Origin: Marinobacter sediminicola
Lineage (GTDB): Bacteria; Pseudomonadota; Gammaproteobacteria; Pseudomonadales; Oleiphilaceae
Direction of reading: 5' to 3'
Length of the DNA: 64,000 nt
Assembly (NCBI RefSeq): GCF_031157525.1
Contig: NZ_JAVIXR010000007.1
Coordinates: forward strand, 154,160-218,159
Shown here: positions 25,503 through 35,895 of the stretch, one piece after another
Layout of the letters: each line of letters starts with the position of its first letter
Numbering within the stretch: the first letter of the stretch is position 1
The notes under the pieces: model-generated
The model's input: only the letters and a program-made list of their open reading frames with translations
Told to the model about the DNA's origin: nothing
The model's database searches: none
Made by a program: the position numbers and the translations under genes

Positions 25503-27359
25503 TTACCCCTGATTTCCCTGATCGTCAATAAAGCCGCGCAGGTGATCGGAACGGGAAGGATGGCGCAATTTGCGCAGGGCCTTGGCTTCGATCTGACGGA
25601 TTCGCTCACGGGTTACGTCGAACTGTTTACCGACTTCTTCCAGTGTGTGGTCCGTGTTCATCTCGATACCGAAACGCATCCGCAGTACTTTGGACTCACG
25701 AGCTGTGAGGCCGGCCAGTACTGAGCGAGTAGCCTCACGCAGGCCTTCGGCTGTTGCGGAATCCACTGGTGAGAGGGCCTGGATGTCTTCAATGAAGTCG
25801 CCCAGATGGCTGTCTTCATCGTCGCCAATCGGCGTTTCCATGGAAATCGGCTCTTTGGCAATCTTCAGAACCTTGCGGATTTTGTCTTCCGGCATTTCCA
25901 TGCGCTCACCCAGTTCTTCTGGCGTGGGTTCGCGGCCCATTTCCTGCAGCATCTGGCGAGAAATCCGGTTGAGCTTGTTGATGGTTTCAATCATGTGCAC
26001 CGGAATACGAATGGTGCGGGCCTGATCCGCAATGGAGCGGGTAATGGCCTGACGAATCCACCAGGTGGCATAAGTTGAGAACTTGTAGCCACGACGGTAT
26101 TCAAACTTGTCGACGGCTTTCATCAAGCCGATGTTGCCCTCCTGGATCAGGTCGAGGAACTGTAGACCACGGTTGGTGTATTTCTTGGCGATAGAAATAA
26201 CCAGACGCAGGTTGGCCTCAACCATTTCTTTCTTGGCGCGGCGGGCTCTTGCCTCGCCAATAGAAACTCGGCGGTTGATCTCTTTGATGTCGACAACATC
26301 AAGGTCCACATCAATCTGCACGTTCATGATGCGCTTTTGGAGGCGGACGATTTCGTCCATGCGCTCGTTAATGGCAGAAGCGTAAGGCTTTTTACTTTTG
26401 GCGATTTTCTCGCCCCATTCCTGGTTTGCTTCGTTGCCCGGGAATGATTTGATGAAGTCCTTGCGTGGCATTTTACACTCGCGCACACAGATCTTCATGA
26501 TTGCGCGTTCGTTTTCGCGTATCAGATCGTTGGTTGAGCGAACAACGTTAACCAGCTCGTCAAATGCCTTGTTTCCCAGTTTGAACGGTGCGAAAACCAC
26601 GCCCAGATCGTTCAAGGCGGCCTGGGTTTTCTTGTCGCCCCGGCCGTGCTTGGCCAGCAATTTTTCCGCAGCTTCCAGCTTTTCTTTGAGCAGCTCAAAC
26701 CGCAAGCGTGTCTCTTCAGGATCTGGACCGCTTTCTGGCTCTTCCTCTTCCTCGTCCGCATCGTCGTCGGCATCGTCGTCAGACGTATCGTCAGTGGAGG
26801 CTTCGGGTTTTGGTGGCGGTTCCGGCATGAAAGGTTCGGCGTCGTCCGGGTCCAGGAAGCCTGTAATAATGTCGGTAATGCGGCCTTCATTCTCGATGAT
26901 GCGATCATAGGCCTGAATAACCGTGCCGACGGTGCCCGGGAAGTGGGCGACGGCTGCCATAACATCGCGAATGCCTTCTTCGATGCGTTTGGCGATAACA
27001 ATTTCGCCTTCACGGGTCAGCAGTTCCACGGTGCCCATCTCGCGCATGTACATGCGGACAGGGTCTGTGGTGCGACCGGCGTCGGATTCAACGGCGGCGA
27101 GAGCAGCGGCGGCTTCAGCGGCAGCGGCTTCGTCGGCGGTGGAATCACCGTCGGTCATCAGCAAGGTATCGGCATCCGGTGCCACTTCGGATACCTGAAT
27201 GCCCATATCGTTGATCATGCGAATGATGTCTTCGACCTGATCCGGATCGGCAATGTCTTCCGGGAGGTGGTCGTTTACCTCGGCGTAAGTCAGGTAGCCT
27301 TGTTCCTTGCCTCGTGCGATGAGGTCTTTCAAACGTGATTTCTGCGAATTGCCTGACAT
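25503..27359 (-). CDS. rpoD: Housekeeping RNA polymerase sigma factor RpoD (sigma-70)
   Basis: A 618-residue primary sigma factor. Region 1.1 is N-terminal ([20 protein letters not shown]). Region 1.2 is [16 protein letters not shown]. An acidic non-conserved insert includes a [22 protein letters not shown] run near residue 200. Regions 2.3-2.4 read [20 protein letters not shown]. Region 4.2 reads [20 protein letters not shown]. The start ATG at 27359 was chosen over a GTG six bases earlier. It is the last protein gene of the macromolecular synthesis operon rpsU-dnaG-rpoD, with a gap of 107 bases from dnaG. Confidence 0.98.
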   Translation of the reverse strand: MSGNSQKSRLKDLIARGKEQGYLTYAEVNDHLPEDIADPDQVEDIIRMINDMGIQVSEVAPDADTLLMTDGDSTADEAAAAEAAAALAAVESDAGRTTDPVRMYMREMGTVELLTREGEIVIAKRIEEGIRDVMAAVAHFPGTVGTVIQAYDRIIENEGRITDIITGFLDPDDAEPFMPEPPPKPEASTDDTSDDDADDDADEEEEEPESGPDPEETRLRFELLKEKLEAAEKLLAKHGRGDKKTQAALNDLGVVFAPFKLGNKAFDELVNVVRSTNDLIRENERAIMKICVRECKMPRKDFIKSFPGNEANQEWGEKIAKSKKPYASAINERMDEIVRLQKRIMNVQIDVDLDVVDIKEINRRVSIGEARARRAKKEMVEANLRLVISIAKKYTNRGLQFLDLIQEGNIGLMKAVDKFEYRRGYKFSTYATWWIRQAITRSIADQARTIRIPVHMIETINKLNRISRQMLQEMGREPTPEELGERMEMPEDKIRKVLKIAKEPISMETPIGDDEDSHLGDFIEDIQALSPVDSATAEGLREATRSVLAGLTARESKVLRMRFGIEMNTDHTLEEVGKQFDVTRERIRQIEAKALRKLRHPSRSDHLRGFIDDQGNQG

Positions 27360-27466
27360 AGACACCCTGTGAACTCGCTTAAATAAATAAAAATGAAACA
27401 GCCATTATAGCTGCCGCTCTAATGCACTGCCACCGAATGGTTAGATGGTGATCAATGCGCAAAGTT

Positions 27467-29203
27467 TCAAGTGCTGCTTTCCGGGGTTCCCCCGCTCAGC
27501 TCTCGCAGTTCCTGCCGTTCGTCGGCGGTAAGATTTGCGAAGTTACGTAAAAGTGTAGCCAGCTTTTGCTGTCTTGCAGCTTCTTCGTTGGGGCTCAACA
27601 GTTCCCGTGCTGCGGCCAGCGTGCTTTCCCGGGTTGGGATGTGCTCAATGCCGTCAAACAGATTGTAGAACCGTTCGCGTGCCTGGCTATCCATTGCCAG
27701 GGTTGTTATAAGTGATTTCCGATCCCGGATCTTTTGGTCCAGGATAAAGCCGGCAAATGTCATGGCTTGGTTATACTGGCGGGAGCTGCGCGCCAGTTCA
27801 GTTACTTCTGTCGCCAGATCCGGTGCTTCCAGTAGAGCAAGGCACAAGATGCTATCTTTGCTCAGCTTTACGTCAATGCGTTCTTCTGTGACCCGGTCGC
27901 GGCGCTCGCCTTTCCAGTTACCCCGCTGTTGGGGCTTGCGATCTTGCCACTGGTTGCGCCCCCCGCAGAGCCGCAGCATTTCGTGCCACATGGCATCCCT
28001 GAGGGTGCTTCTGGGCATTTTATTCAGGAGCGGTTCTGCTCTGGCTCTCAGTTCGCCTCGATTTTCCGGTAGCTGAAGGTCCAGTCCTTCGCTCTGACGG
28101 TCAAACAGATACCGCGAGAACGGTGTTGCGCCATCAATGCGTTTCTGGAATGCATCTGGGCCTTCTTTGCGCACCAAAGTGTCCGGATCTTCGCCTTCTG
28201 GCAGCATCAGGAATTGCAGATGCAATCCGTCTGCCATTAGTTCCAGGGCGTTTTCCATGGCTTTGTCTGCGGCTCGGAACCCGGCCTGGTCACCATCAAA
28301 ACAGAACACAATGTGCCGCACCTGTCTTAGCAGGGCGGTGAGGCTATCCTGATTCGTTGCTGTGCCCAAGGTCGCTACGGCGTAATGAATACCGTTCTGT
28401 GCGAGGGCAATAACATCCATGTAACCTTCTACTACAAGCAGTTTGTCGAGCTGCTTTAACGCCTGCTTTGCCTCAAACAGGCCATATATTTCCCGGCTTT
28501 TGTGAAAAACATCCGACTCCGGGGAGTTGATGTACTTCGCTTTGTCATCACCAAGGGTTCGACCACCGAAAGCAATGGTTTTGCCCCGGCTGTTACGAAT
28601 AGGGAACATGACCCGGTTGCGAAAAAGATCCCTTGGCCTGCCGTACTTATCCGAGACGGTCCCGGTTTCGATCAGCGGCCCCTGCAAGTCCTTGCTGGCA
28701 ACATCGAACAATGCAGTGCCAGCGGCAGGTGCATAGCCCACTTGGTACTGCTGAATAATAGTGTCGTCCAGTCCCCGTTGTTTTAAGTAGTCACGGGCGA
28801 AGGCGCCTTGCTGGCCATAAAGCGCCGATTGGTAAAAGCGGCTGGCAAAATCCAGAGCGTCGGTCAGTGTTCGAGCTTGCTGAATTTCATGTTTGGCCGC
28901 CTCATCGTAAGGCACTTCCAATCCCGCACGGCGGGCCAAATCTTCTACGGCTTCGGTAAACCCCAAGCCTTCAAATTCACGAACAAAACTTATGGCGTCA
29001 CCATGGGCGCCACAGCCAAAACAATGGTAGAAGCCTTTATCTGGCCTAACATTGAACGACGGCGTTTTCTCATCGTGAAACGGGCAGCACGCCTTGTAGT
29101 TGGCGCCAGCCTTTTTGAGAGTGATGCGCGTTCCGATCAGCTCTGCCAGATCTACCCGGTCGAGCAGGTCTTCGACAAAGCGCTGGGGGATCAGTCCGCT
29201 CAT
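27467..29203 (-). CDS. dnaG: DNA primase
   Basis: A 578-residue primase. The N-terminal zinc-binding domain has Cys40, His43, Cys61 and Cys64 (CPFHDEKTPSF, YHCFGCGAHGD), the same numbering as E. coli. The TOPRIM domain carries VVEGYMDVIAL near residue 265 and FCFDGDQAGFRAADKA near 305. The C-terminal helicase-interaction domain is present. It makes RNA primers for lagging-strand synthesis with DnaB. The ATG follows GGAG. It lies between rpsU and rpoD, downstream of an internal terminator-like hairpin that should lower its expression relative to rpsU. Confidence 0.98.
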   Translation of the reverse strand: MSGLIPQRFVEDLLDRVDLAELIGTRITLKKAGANYKACCPFHDEKTPSFNVRPDKGFYHCFGCGAHGDAISFVREFEGLGFTEAVEDLARRAGLEVPYDEAAKHEIQQARTLTDALDFASRFYQSALYGQQGAFARDYLKQRGLDDTIIQQYQVGYAPAAGTALFDVASKDLQGPLIETGTVSDKYGRPRDLFRNRVMFPIRNSRGKTIAFGGRTLGDDKAKYINSPESDVFHKSREIYGLFEAKQALKQLDKLLVVEGYMDVIALAQNGIHYAVATLGTATNQDSLTALLRQVRHIVFCFDGDQAGFRAADKAMENALELMADGLHLQFLMLPEGEDPDTLVRKEGPDAFQKRIDGATPFSRYLFDRQSEGLDLQLPENRGELRARAEPLLNKMPRSTLRDAMWHEMLRLCGGRNQWQDRKPQQRGNWKGERRDRVTEERIDVKLSKDSILCLALLEAPDLATEVTELARSSRQYNQAMTFAGFILDQKIRDRKSLITTLAMDSQARERFYNLFDGIEHIPTRESTLAAARELLSPNEEAARQQKLATLLRNFANLTADERQELRELSGGTPESST

Positions 29204-29244
29204 AATGGCTCCACATCAGGTCCTTGGCGTGCAAGGGCCAATAG

Positions 29245-29281
29245 CCAAAAATGCCGCCGAAGCCAGGCCCCGGCGGCATTT
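29245..29281 (-). terminator. Internal terminator/attenuator between rpsU and dnaG
   Basis: On the minus strand, ATGCCGCCG and CGGCGGCAT (9-base arms, 29271-29279 and 29251-29259) flank an 11-base loop, and the hairpin is followed by five T residues. E. coli has a terminator at the same place in the rpsU-dnaG-rpoD operon, which lets abundant S21 and scarce primase come from one promoter. Confidence 0.85.
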
Positions 29282-29353
29282 CTTGGTCGCTCTGTGCAGC
29301 CTGTGGCTGTACAGGCAATCAGTGCTTTGCAGTCAAGCGGCGTCTGCGGTAAC

Positions 29354-29569
29354 TCAGTACAGACGCTCGAACTTGCGCTGTTCCCGCTGAAGCTTCTTGA
29401 GATGACGCTTAACGGCTGCAGCTGCTTTGCGCTTGCGAACGGAAGTCGGCTTCTCATAGTGCTCACGACGACGTACTTCCGAAAGCACACCTGCTTTTTC
29501 GCAAGAACGCTTGAAGCGACGCAGTGCTACGTCAAACGGTTCATTCTCTTTCACTTTAACAGCTGGCAT
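29354..29569 (-). CDS. rpsU: 30S ribosomal protein S21
   Basis: A 71-residue basic protein that starts [21 protein letters not shown] and ends RKFERLY, matching gammaproteobacterial S21 in full length. It assists base pairing of mRNA leaders with 16S rRNA. It is the first gene of the macromolecular synthesis operon, with a sigma-70 promoter at 29698-29727. Confidence 0.98.
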   Translation of the reverse strand: MPAVKVKENEPFDVALRRFKRSCEKAGVLSEVRRREHYEKPTSVRKRKAAAAVKRHLKKLQREQRKFERLY

Positions 29570-29697
29570 TCGACAATCACCTACCTGATAGATTCGGTTT
29601 CATTTAGATGCGCATCTGGCAAGGCCAGACTGGCTCGATTCTCTCGATTCCTGGCCAGATTGGCTAAAACTCGACCAGTTCGTAATTTAGGGCGGCA

Positions 29698-29727
29698 ATG
29701 ATAGCGCCTCGGTCGTGGCAAGGTCAA
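29698..29727 (-). promoter_or_regulatory. rpsU operon promoter
   Basis: On the minus strand, TTGACC (29722-29727) and TATCAT (29698-29703) are separated by 18 bases, reading toward rpsU about 120 bases away. It is the best hexamer pair in the divergent rpsU/tsaD gap. Confidence 0.65.
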
Positions 29728-29818
29728 TGTTTGTTCGACGAAACTGCCTGTGAGTTTCGGGTTTCTGCTAAAATGCGGGTCGTTTATCCATTTACGCCAA
29801 CCGAAGTGGGCGGGTTTT

Positions 29819-30874
29819 ATGCTGATTCTGGGTATTGAGACTTCCTGTGATGAAACCGGTGTTGCGTTGTTTGACACCGACAAGGGGCTATTGAGCCATG
29901 CCCTGTTCAGTCAGATTGACATGCATGCTGATTATGGCGGTGTGGTGCCGGAGCTGGCATCCCGCGACCACGTTCGCAAGCTGCTGCCCCTGTGTGAGCA
30001 GGTTCTTGCAGAGGCTGGCCATGCTCGCGAGGACATAGACGGGATTGCCTACACCGCAGGGCCGGGTTTGATTGGTGCGCTTATGGTGGGTGGGTCGGTG
30101 GCCCATGCTCTGGGCTTTGCTCTTGGCATTCCGGTGCTTGGGGTACACCACATGGAGGGCCATTTGTTGGCACCTATGCTGGAAGACAATCCACCGGCCT
30201 TTCCATTTGTGGCGTTACTCGTGTCGGGTGGGCATACCCAGTTGGTCCGGGTAGATGGCATTGGGGAATACCAGATGCTGGGGGAGTCGGTAGACGACGC
30301 AGCAGGAGAAGCCTTCGATAAAACGGCAAAAATGCTTGGGCTGGATTACCCCGGTGGGCCCCGGGTGGCTGCGCTGGCAGAAAAAGGCACGCCTGGTCGT
30401 TACCGTTTCCCTCGGCCTATGACGGATCGCCCGGGCTTGGATTTCAGTTTCAGTGGCTTGAAAACCTTCACGCTGAATACAGTGAATGCAGAAATGAAGT
30501 CGGCGAAGGGCTTGAGTGACCAGGTTCGAGCTGATATTGCATTGGCGTTTGAAACGGCCGCTGTAGATACCCTGGTGATCAAATGCCGCAGAGCGCTGGA
30601 GCAAACAGGATGTGACCGGCTGGTCATTGCCGGCGGGGTGAGCGCCAACAAGCGGTTGCGGGCTGGCTTGGAGAAAATGGCTGAAAAGCTCCGCGCTCAT
30701 GTGTTCTATGCGCGCCCCGAATTCTGTACTGATAATGGAGCGATGATTGCGTACGCTGGTGCCCAGCGAATGAAAGTGGGTCAGCGTGACGGAGAGCGCA
30801 TTGTAGCTGTGCCTAGATGGCCAATGAATACATTGCCACCTCTCAGTGAGGCTCGGCTGGCCGGGCTGGTAGAC
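29819..30874 (+). CDS. tsaD: tRNA N6-adenosine threonylcarbamoyltransferase TsaD
   Basis: An enzyme of about 352 residues beginning [19 protein letters not shown], the ASKHA-fold start of the Kae1/TsaD family. The metal-binding HMEGHL motif is near residue 115, VSGGHTQL near 140, and the late [10 protein letters not shown] near 270. With TsaB, TsaC and TsaE it makes t6A37 in tRNAs reading ANN codons, which includes the tRNA-Ile2 in this window. The start at 29819 was chosen because the family begins at this Met; the longer frame adds 23 unrelated residues. The stop codon occupies the last three bases before 30878 (coding end within 30874-30877), leaving almost no gap to convergent plsY. Confidence 0.95.
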
Positions 30875-30878
30875 TGAA

Positions 30879-31469
30879 CTAGAGGCTGGTTTCCCGGCCT
30901 TGTGCGAGCCGGATCAGGTTGTTGCGGTGGCGTACAACAACGAGGATTGCCAGTAAGCCGAACATGGGAAGCGTTTCGGGTTCGATGAGTGCGCTAATGA
31001 GTGGCCCGCTAACAATGGCGATCACTGAGGCTAACGCGGAGATCCGCCAACGCCAAATGACCAGTAGCCACAGTGCTGCCATGGAGGCTGTGGTGACGGG
31101 AGCCAGCGCAAGCCCCGCGCCAAGGGCTGTTGCGACTCCTTTACCGCCTTTGAAACGATAGAAAACCGGAATCATATGCCCGGTAACTGCGAAGAGCGCC
31201 ACCATAGCCTGAACCAAAGCAGATAGCCCAGCGTTGTGTGCGAGCCAGACTGGCAGCCAGCCTTTTGCCGCATCCAAGGCCAAAGTTATTAGCGCCGGGC
31301 GCCAGCCCCCGGTTCGGTAAACATTGGTGGCCCCGGGATTACCGGAGCCCTGTGCCCGTGGATCGGGCAGCCCCCATATCTTGCACACCGGCAGCGCAAA
31401 CAGTACTGAGCCCCCCAGATAGGCAGCCATACAAAGCAAAACAATCATTACTGGGTCACTCAGGAACAT
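30879..31469 (-). CDS. plsY: Acyl-phosphate glycerol-3-phosphate acyltransferase PlsY
   Basis: A 196-residue polytopic membrane protein with the three family motifs: QGSGNPGATNVYRTGG near residue 40, HMIPVFYRFKGGKGVATALG near 100, and HRNNLIRLAQGRE near 180. It transfers an acyl group from acyl phosphate to glycerol-3-phosphate, the first step of phospholipid synthesis. The start may be the ATG at 31469 or an internal ATG 21 bases later, since neither has a strong ribosome site. It is convergent with tsaD and divergent from folB, a gene order shared with Pseudomonas. Confidence 0.95.
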   Translation of the reverse strand: MFLSDPVMIVLLCMAAYLGGSVLFALPVCKIWGLPDPRAQGSGNPGATNVYRTGGWRPALITLALDAAKGWLPVWLAHNAGLSALVQAMVALFAVTGHMIPVFYRFKGGKGVATALGAGLALAPVTTASMAALWLLVIWRWRISALASVIAIVSGPLISALIEPETLPMFGLLAILVVVRHRNNLIRLAQGRETSL

Positions 31470-31609
31470 TTGTGCGCTCAGAGACGAAGACGTGTCAGGG
31501 TAAAATGTGCGAAAATGCCGGCCCTCAATTTACAGGCCGGCGCCGTTACAGTAGTCGCAGTTTGTATGTTTTTCAATCAGCAGTGTGTGGGATCGCCCCG
31601 GGAGCCCTC

Positions 31610-31987
31610 TTGGCAGACAGCGTATTGATCGAAGGCTTGGTCGTAGAAACCGTGGTGGGTGTATACGACTGGGAGCGCGATGTGACCCAGGCCCTGGTTG
31701 TGGATCTGGAAATGGCTTGGGATAACCGCATTCCCGGAGGGTCTGATGATGTCGCGGATGCCCTTGATTACGCATCGGTCAGTGAGTGCGTAGAGCGCTG
31801 CTTGAAAGAGCTAAAGCCAAAGCTGTTGGAGCACGGTGCTGAGGTTCTTGCAGAGAAACTGCAAAGAGAGTTCGGCATCGGCTGGTTACGATTAACGCTA
31901 CGCAAGCCAGGAGCTGTGCCTGCCGCCCGATCTGTCGGTGTTTGTATTGAACGGACTGCATGTGAAGGAGTGCCCGGTGATGCCTGA
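31610..31987 (+). CDS. folB: Dihydroneopterin aldolase FolB
   Basis: A 125-residue enzyme that cleaves dihydroneopterin in folate synthesis. Typical features are VGVYDWERDVTQALVVDLEM near residue 15, DDVADALDYASVSECV near 45, and the C-terminal LRKPGAVPAARSVGVCIER. The start is a TTG at 31610 with GGAG five bases upstream. No ATG exists in the right place and longer reading frames add foreign sequence. The stop overlaps the start of the following HPPK gene by 8 bases. Confidence 0.9.
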   Translation: MADSVLIEGLVVETVVGVYDWERDVTQALVVDLEMAWDNRIPGGSDDVADALDYASVSECVERCLKELKPKLLEHGAEVLAEKLQREFGIGWLRLTLRKPGAVPAARSVGVCIERTACEGVPGDA

Positions 31988-32504
31988 TGAGGTTCCGGTA
32001 TATATCAGTGTCGGCAGTAATATCGACAGAGAGCGCTATGTAAAAGCGGCTCTGGACGCTCTGGCAAGTTGGTTTGGTGAGCTGGAGATTTCTCCCGTGT
32101 ATGAGAGTGAGGCGGTAGGGTTTGACGGCTCTCCGTTTCTGAATCTGGTAGTGGGCGTGAAGACCAGCCTCGCAGTGGGCGAGCTTTCACAGCATTTCAA
32201 ACAGCTGGAAGCTGATAACGGTCGACGGCCAGAGGCCCCGAAGTTCAGTGCGAGAACTCTGGACTTGGATATTCTGACTTACGGTGAAGTGGTAGGTTGT
32301 CTCGACGGCGTGGAGCTGCCCAGAAGTGAGATTCTTAAGAATGCTTTTGTGTTGCGGCCTCTGGCAGATGTTGCCCCGGGAGTAAAGCACCCGATATGCC
32401 GCAAAAGCTACCTTGAACTATGGCAGGCATATAGCATCGACCAGAAACTCTGGCCGGTAAACTTCAGCTGGCAGGGCAGGGTGATTTCAACGGCCGTTTG
32501 CTGA
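31980..32504 (+). CDS. folK: HPPK-family pyrophosphokinase (first FolK paralogue)
   Basis: A 174-residue protein of the 6-hydroxymethyl-7,8-dihydropterin pyrophosphokinase family. It has YISVGSNIDRERYVKAAL at the start, the FLNLVVGVKTSLAVGEL segment, and the signature RTLDLDILTYG. The canonical RWGPRT segment preceding the signature is instead PKFSART, so it diverges from the second, standard FolK at 35896-36393. It starts at an ATG with AAGGAG nine bases upstream, inside the end of folB, implying coupled synthesis. It might be a specialised or weaker pterin kinase. The gene overlaps the 3' end of pgi on the other strand by 18 bases. Confidence 0.85.
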   Translation: MPDEVPVYISVGSNIDRERYVKAALDALASWFGELEISPVYESEAVGFDGSPFLNLVVGVKTSLAVGELSQHFKQLEADNGRRPEAPKFSARTLDLDILTYGEVVGCLDGVELPRSEILKNAFVLRPLADVAPGVKHPICRKSYLELWQAYSIDQKLWPVNFSWQGRVISTAVC

Positions 32505-34151
32505 TCGAAATAGCGCTATCAGATTGTCCGTAGCGCTGTCACTCGCTTCGCCCGACGTTTCCGATTCAAGCAGCCTCGGTAGAATGTTTTCACCCAGTTT
32601 CTTGCCCAGCTCAACACCCCACTGATCAAACGAATCCAGGTCCCAGATAACACCCTGCACAAAGGTGCGGTGTTCATACAGGGCTATGAGTGCGCCGACG
32701 GTTTCCGGAGTTACCTTGCTCATCATCAAGGTATTGCTGGGCTGATTTCCCGGTATCACCTTATGTGGCGCCAGGCGTTCAATGTCTGCTTCCGCCATAC
32801 CGCTGGCCGCCAGTTCGGCTTTTGCTTCCTCCAGTGTTTTTCCGGTCATCATAGCGCGGGATTGGCCCAGGCAGTTGGCAAACAAGTCGGCGTGATGGGT
32901 CGCAACCGGGTTGTGAGTTTGCAGAGGAATGATGAAGTCGGCAGAAATCAACCGGGTGCCCTGGTGAATCAGCTGGTGGTAAGCGTGCTGGCCATTGGCT
33001 CCCACGCCGCCCCAGATGACGGGGCCAGAGTGGTAATCCAAAAGCTTGCCTTGCTGATTAACCCGTTTGCCGCTGCTCTCCATGTCCAGCTGCTGAAGAT
33101 GATCCGGCAAGCTGCGGAGGTAGTGATCGTAAGGCAGTATGGCGTGGGTTTCTGCGCCCCAGACATTGCTGTACCAGATGCCCAGCATGGCCATGACAAC
33201 GGGCAAGTTCCTTTCCAGGGGGGCGTCGCGGAAATGGTTATCCATGGCGTGGGCGCCTGCGAGCAGAGCCCGGAAGTTATCCATTCCTATGGAGAGCGCT
33301 ACAGGCAGCCCGATCGCAGACCAAAGCGAGTATCGGCCGCCAACCCAGTCCCACATGGGGAAGACATTGTTGGGGTCTATTCCGAATTTTTGTGCGGCAT
33401 TCACGTTGGCAGTCACCGCCATAAAGTGGCTGGCGACCGCCTCTTCGTTACCGCTGCGTTCTATAAACCACTTTCGCGCGACTTTGCTGTTTTCCAGGGT
33501 CTCTCTGGTGCCAAAGGATTTTGACTGAACCAGAAAAAGTGTGGTTTCAGGGTGCACCTTCTCCAGGGTTTCGCTGATTTCTGTGCCATCAATGTTGGCC
33601 ACATAGTGGCAACGGATGCCCGGTGTCCGGTACGGCTGTAACGCTTCGGTGACCAGTTTGGGGCCTAGAAAGGAGCCGCCGATGCCAATGCTGACTACGT
33701 CGGTGAAGCCCTTGCCGGTATAGCCGGTCCGGGAGTGGTTCAGCACTTCTGCGACGAAGGTCTCCATACGATCCAGGGTGGCGTTCACTTCCGCAATCAC
33801 GTCCTGCCCATTAATTATTAGGGAGTCCGTTCCGGGATTGCGCAGCGCTGTGTGCAGTGCAGGGCGGTCCTCGGTAATGTTCACCTTGTCGCCGCGCAGC
33901 AACGCAGCCCTGCGATCTTCCAGCTTCCGGCTGCGCGCCAGAGCCATCAGTGCCTCAAGAGTTTCGTCGGTAAGCCGGTTCCTGGAGAAGTCGAGGGACA
34001 GGCCGGCACCTTCAATAAAATACCGGCTCGCTCGCTCCGGATCTTCCACAAAAAGCGACTTCATGGGGCGGTGTCGCAGGCTTTCCCGACAGGCAACCAA
34101 CGCTTGCCATTCGGGAGACGATGTCAGTGCAGCGTCTGGCGAAGTCGTCAT
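32487..34151 (-). CDS. pgi: Glucose-6-phosphate isomerase
   Basis: A 554-residue enzyme interconverting glucose-6-phosphate and fructose-6-phosphate. Conserved blocks are SIGIGGSFLGPKLVTEAL near residue 150, the PGI signature DWVGGRYSLWSAIG near 270, GVGANGQHAYHQLIHQGT near 380, and WDLDSFDQWGVELGKKL near 505. One block usually reading SKTFTTQET is here SKSFGTRET, a mild deviation. The gene follows panC after 32 bases on the same strand; Pseudomonas has panD in that space, absent here. Confidence 0.96.
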   Translation of the reverse strand: MTTSPDAALTSSPEWQALVACRESLRHRPMKSLFVEDPERASRYFIEGAGLSLDFSRNRLTDETLEALMALARSRKLEDRRAALLRGDKVNITEDRPALHTALRNPGTDSLIINGQDVIAEVNATLDRMETFVAEVLNHSRTGYTGKGFTDVVSIGIGGSFLGPKLVTEALQPYRTPGIRCHYVANIDGTEISETLEKVHPETTLFLVQSKSFGTRETLENSKVARKWFIERSGNEEAVASHFMAVTANVNAAQKFGIDPNNVFPMWDWVGGRYSLWSAIGLPVALSIGMDNFRALLAGAHAMDNHFRDAPLERNLPVVMAMLGIWYSNVWGAETHAILPYDHYLRSLPDHLQQLDMESSGKRVNQQGKLLDYHSGPVIWGGVGANGQHAYHQLIHQGTRLISADFIIPLQTHNPVATHHADLFANCLGQSRAMMTGKTLEEAKAELAASGMAEADIERLAPHKVIPGNQPSNTLMMSKVTPETVGALIALYEHRTFVQGVIWDLDSFDQWGVELGKKLGENILPRLLESETSGEASDSATDNLIALFRSANGR

Positions 34152-34183
34152 AGAGTCCTTTCCTGGTGTTTGGGCATATGGCT

Positions 34184-35032
34184 TCAGCGGGTTATCGAGA
34201 TGTTGTCAATCAGCCTGGTGGAGCCGAGAAAAGCGGCTGCCAACAATGTAAGGTCCCGGTCTTCCCGGGTGGCTGGCTTCAGGGTCTGGCTGTTTGCGAT
34301 GTTGAAGTAATCAAGGCGCAAGCCGGCCTCGCTCAGGCGTTCACTTGCTTCCTGTGCAAGGGCAAAAAAGTCATCGCGCCCGCCTTCAATCTTCGCGGCG
34401 GTGGCTTGCAGTACCTGGTAAATGGCCGGCGCCTTGGTGCGATCGTCTTCCGAGAGGTACCCATTGCGCGAGCTTTTGGCCAGGCCATCGTCTTCCCGCA
34501 CGGTGGGCGCGCCGATAACTTCAACCGGCATCATTAAATCCCGCACCATCTTGCGAATCACCGCCAGTTGTTGAAAATCCTTTTCACCGAACACGGCGAA
34601 ATCCGGCTGGATCATGTTGAACAGAACGGAAACCACCGTTGCGACACCTTCAAAGTGCCCAGAACGACTGGCTCCGCAGTGGCCATCGCTGACATCAGGC
34701 ACCACCACCCGGGTGTGCCGGGCCAGGCCGTCGGGATAGACTTCTTCAGCAGAGGGTGCGAACACCAGTGTGTTCCCGGCCTCGCCAAGCTTGTTCTGAT
34801 CGTCGATCAGCGTGCGCGGGTAAGTATCAAGATCTTCGTTGGCGCCAAACTGCATGGGGTTCACGAAGATGCTGGTCACCACAACGTCTGCCGCTTCGGC
34901 AGCTTTGCGAACCAGCGAAATATGCCCCTCATGCAGGTTGCCCATGGTAGGCACCAGGCCAATGGTTTTTTCCTGCTGGCGGTAACCGCGGAGGATGGCA
35001 CGCAGTTCTTTCAGCGAATGGACGGTTCTCAT
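34184..35032 (-). CDS. panC: Pantothenate synthetase PanC
   Basis: A 282-residue ATP-dependent pantoate-beta-alanine ligase. Motifs are [16 protein letters not shown] near residue 25 (HIGH-type HEGH), [18 protein letters not shown] near 57, and [16 protein letters not shown] near 147, with the late KSSRNGYLS lid motif. It makes pantothenate for coenzyme A. Its start overlaps the panB stop by four bases (ATGA), giving tight coupling. Confidence 0.97.
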   Translation of the reverse strand: MRTVHSLKELRAILRGYRQQEKTIGLVPTMGNLHEGHISLVRKAAEAADVVVTSIFVNPMQFGANEDLDTYPRTLIDDQNKLGEAGNTLVFAPSAEEVYPDGLARHTRVVVPDVSDGHCGASRSGHFEGVATVVSVLFNMIQPDFAVFGEKDFQQLAVIRKMVRDLMMPVEVIGAPTVREDDGLAKSSRNGYLSEDDRTKAPAIYQVLQATAAKIEGGRDDFFALAQEASERLSEAGLRLDYFNIANSQTLKPATREDRDLTLLAAAFLGSTRLIDNISITR

Positions 35033-35823
35033 GCCTTGAACGTATGCTCCTCGGCGGGGAATGTGCGCTCACGCACGGCTTTTGCGTAGGCCGCAATGGC
35101 CTCCTGAATGGAATCTGTCTCTGCCAGAAAGTTTTTCACAAACCGTGGTTTTCGGCCTGTGGTAACCCCCAGCATGTCGTGCAGTACCAGAATCTGGCCA
35201 TCTGTATCGGCGCCGGCACCAATGCCAATCACCGGGGCAGTTACTGCTTGCGCGATGCGGGCGGCCAAGGGCGCGGGTACGCACTCCAGCAGGATAACGT
35301 CTGCGCCGGCAGCGACCAATTCGCAGGCGTGGTTGATCATCAGCTCTGCAGATTTTTCATCACGACCCTGAACCTTGTATCCGCCAAATTTGTTGACGAA
35401 CTGGGGCGTAAGGCCCAGATGTGCGCATACCGGCACCGCTCGCTCGCTGAGCGCGCTAATGGTGTCTTTCATCCAGTCTGTGCCTTCCAGCTTGACCATG
35501 TGGGCACCGGCCCGCATGAGCTCGGCGGCATTTTCCAGCGCAGCCTCTACAGTGCCGTAACTCATGAAAGGCATATCAGCCATGATCAGAGAGCCACGGT
35601 TGCCCTTGGCGACACAGCTGGTGTGATACACGATCTGATCCATGGTGACGGGCAAGGTGCTGTCGTGGCCTTGAAGCACCATGCCCAGGGAATCGCCAAT
35701 CAGGATAACATCCACGCCGGCTTCGCTGACTACCTGTGCAAAGGTAGAGTCATAAGAGGTGAGGGCGGAGAAGGCTTCGCCTTTTTGCTTGTATTCCAGC
35801 AGGGTGTTGATGGTAACAGCCAT
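35029..35823 (-). CDS. panB: 3-methyl-2-oxobutanoate hydroxymethyltransferase PanB
   Basis: A 264-residue TIM-barrel enzyme of pantoate synthesis. Metal- and substrate-binding segments are [20 protein letters not shown] near residue 25, [18 protein letters not shown] near 45, [13 protein letters not shown] near 137, and [19 protein letters not shown] near 200. AAGGAT precedes the ATG. It is part of the pcnB-folK-panB-panC block that also occurs in E. coli and Pseudomonas. Confidence 0.97.
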   Translation of the reverse strand: MAVTINTLLEYKQKGEAFSALTSYDSTFAQVVSEAGVDVILIGDSLGMVLQGHDSTLPVTMDQIVYHTSCVAKGNRGSLIMADMPFMSYGTVEAALENAAELMRAGAHMVKLEGTDWMKDTISALSERAVPVCAHLGLTPQFVNKFGGYKVQGRDEKSAELMINHACELVAAGADVILLECVPAPLAARIAQAVTAPVIGIGAGADTDGQILVLHDMLGVTTGRKPRFVKNFLAETDSIQEAIAAYAKAVRERTFPAEEHTFKA

Positions 35824-35895
35824 AATATCCTTGCCTTTTGGGTAGGTGGGCCAAGACCGTGCCGGGATGACCGGCGTTCAATTGCTATCTAATTG

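Noticed and set aside
32670..33524. 284-codon frame on the plus strand
   Set aside because: Antisense to pgi; composition typical of a shadow frame in GC-rich DNA.
35044..35892. 282-codon frame on the plus strand
   Set aside because: Antisense to panB with no recognisable domain.
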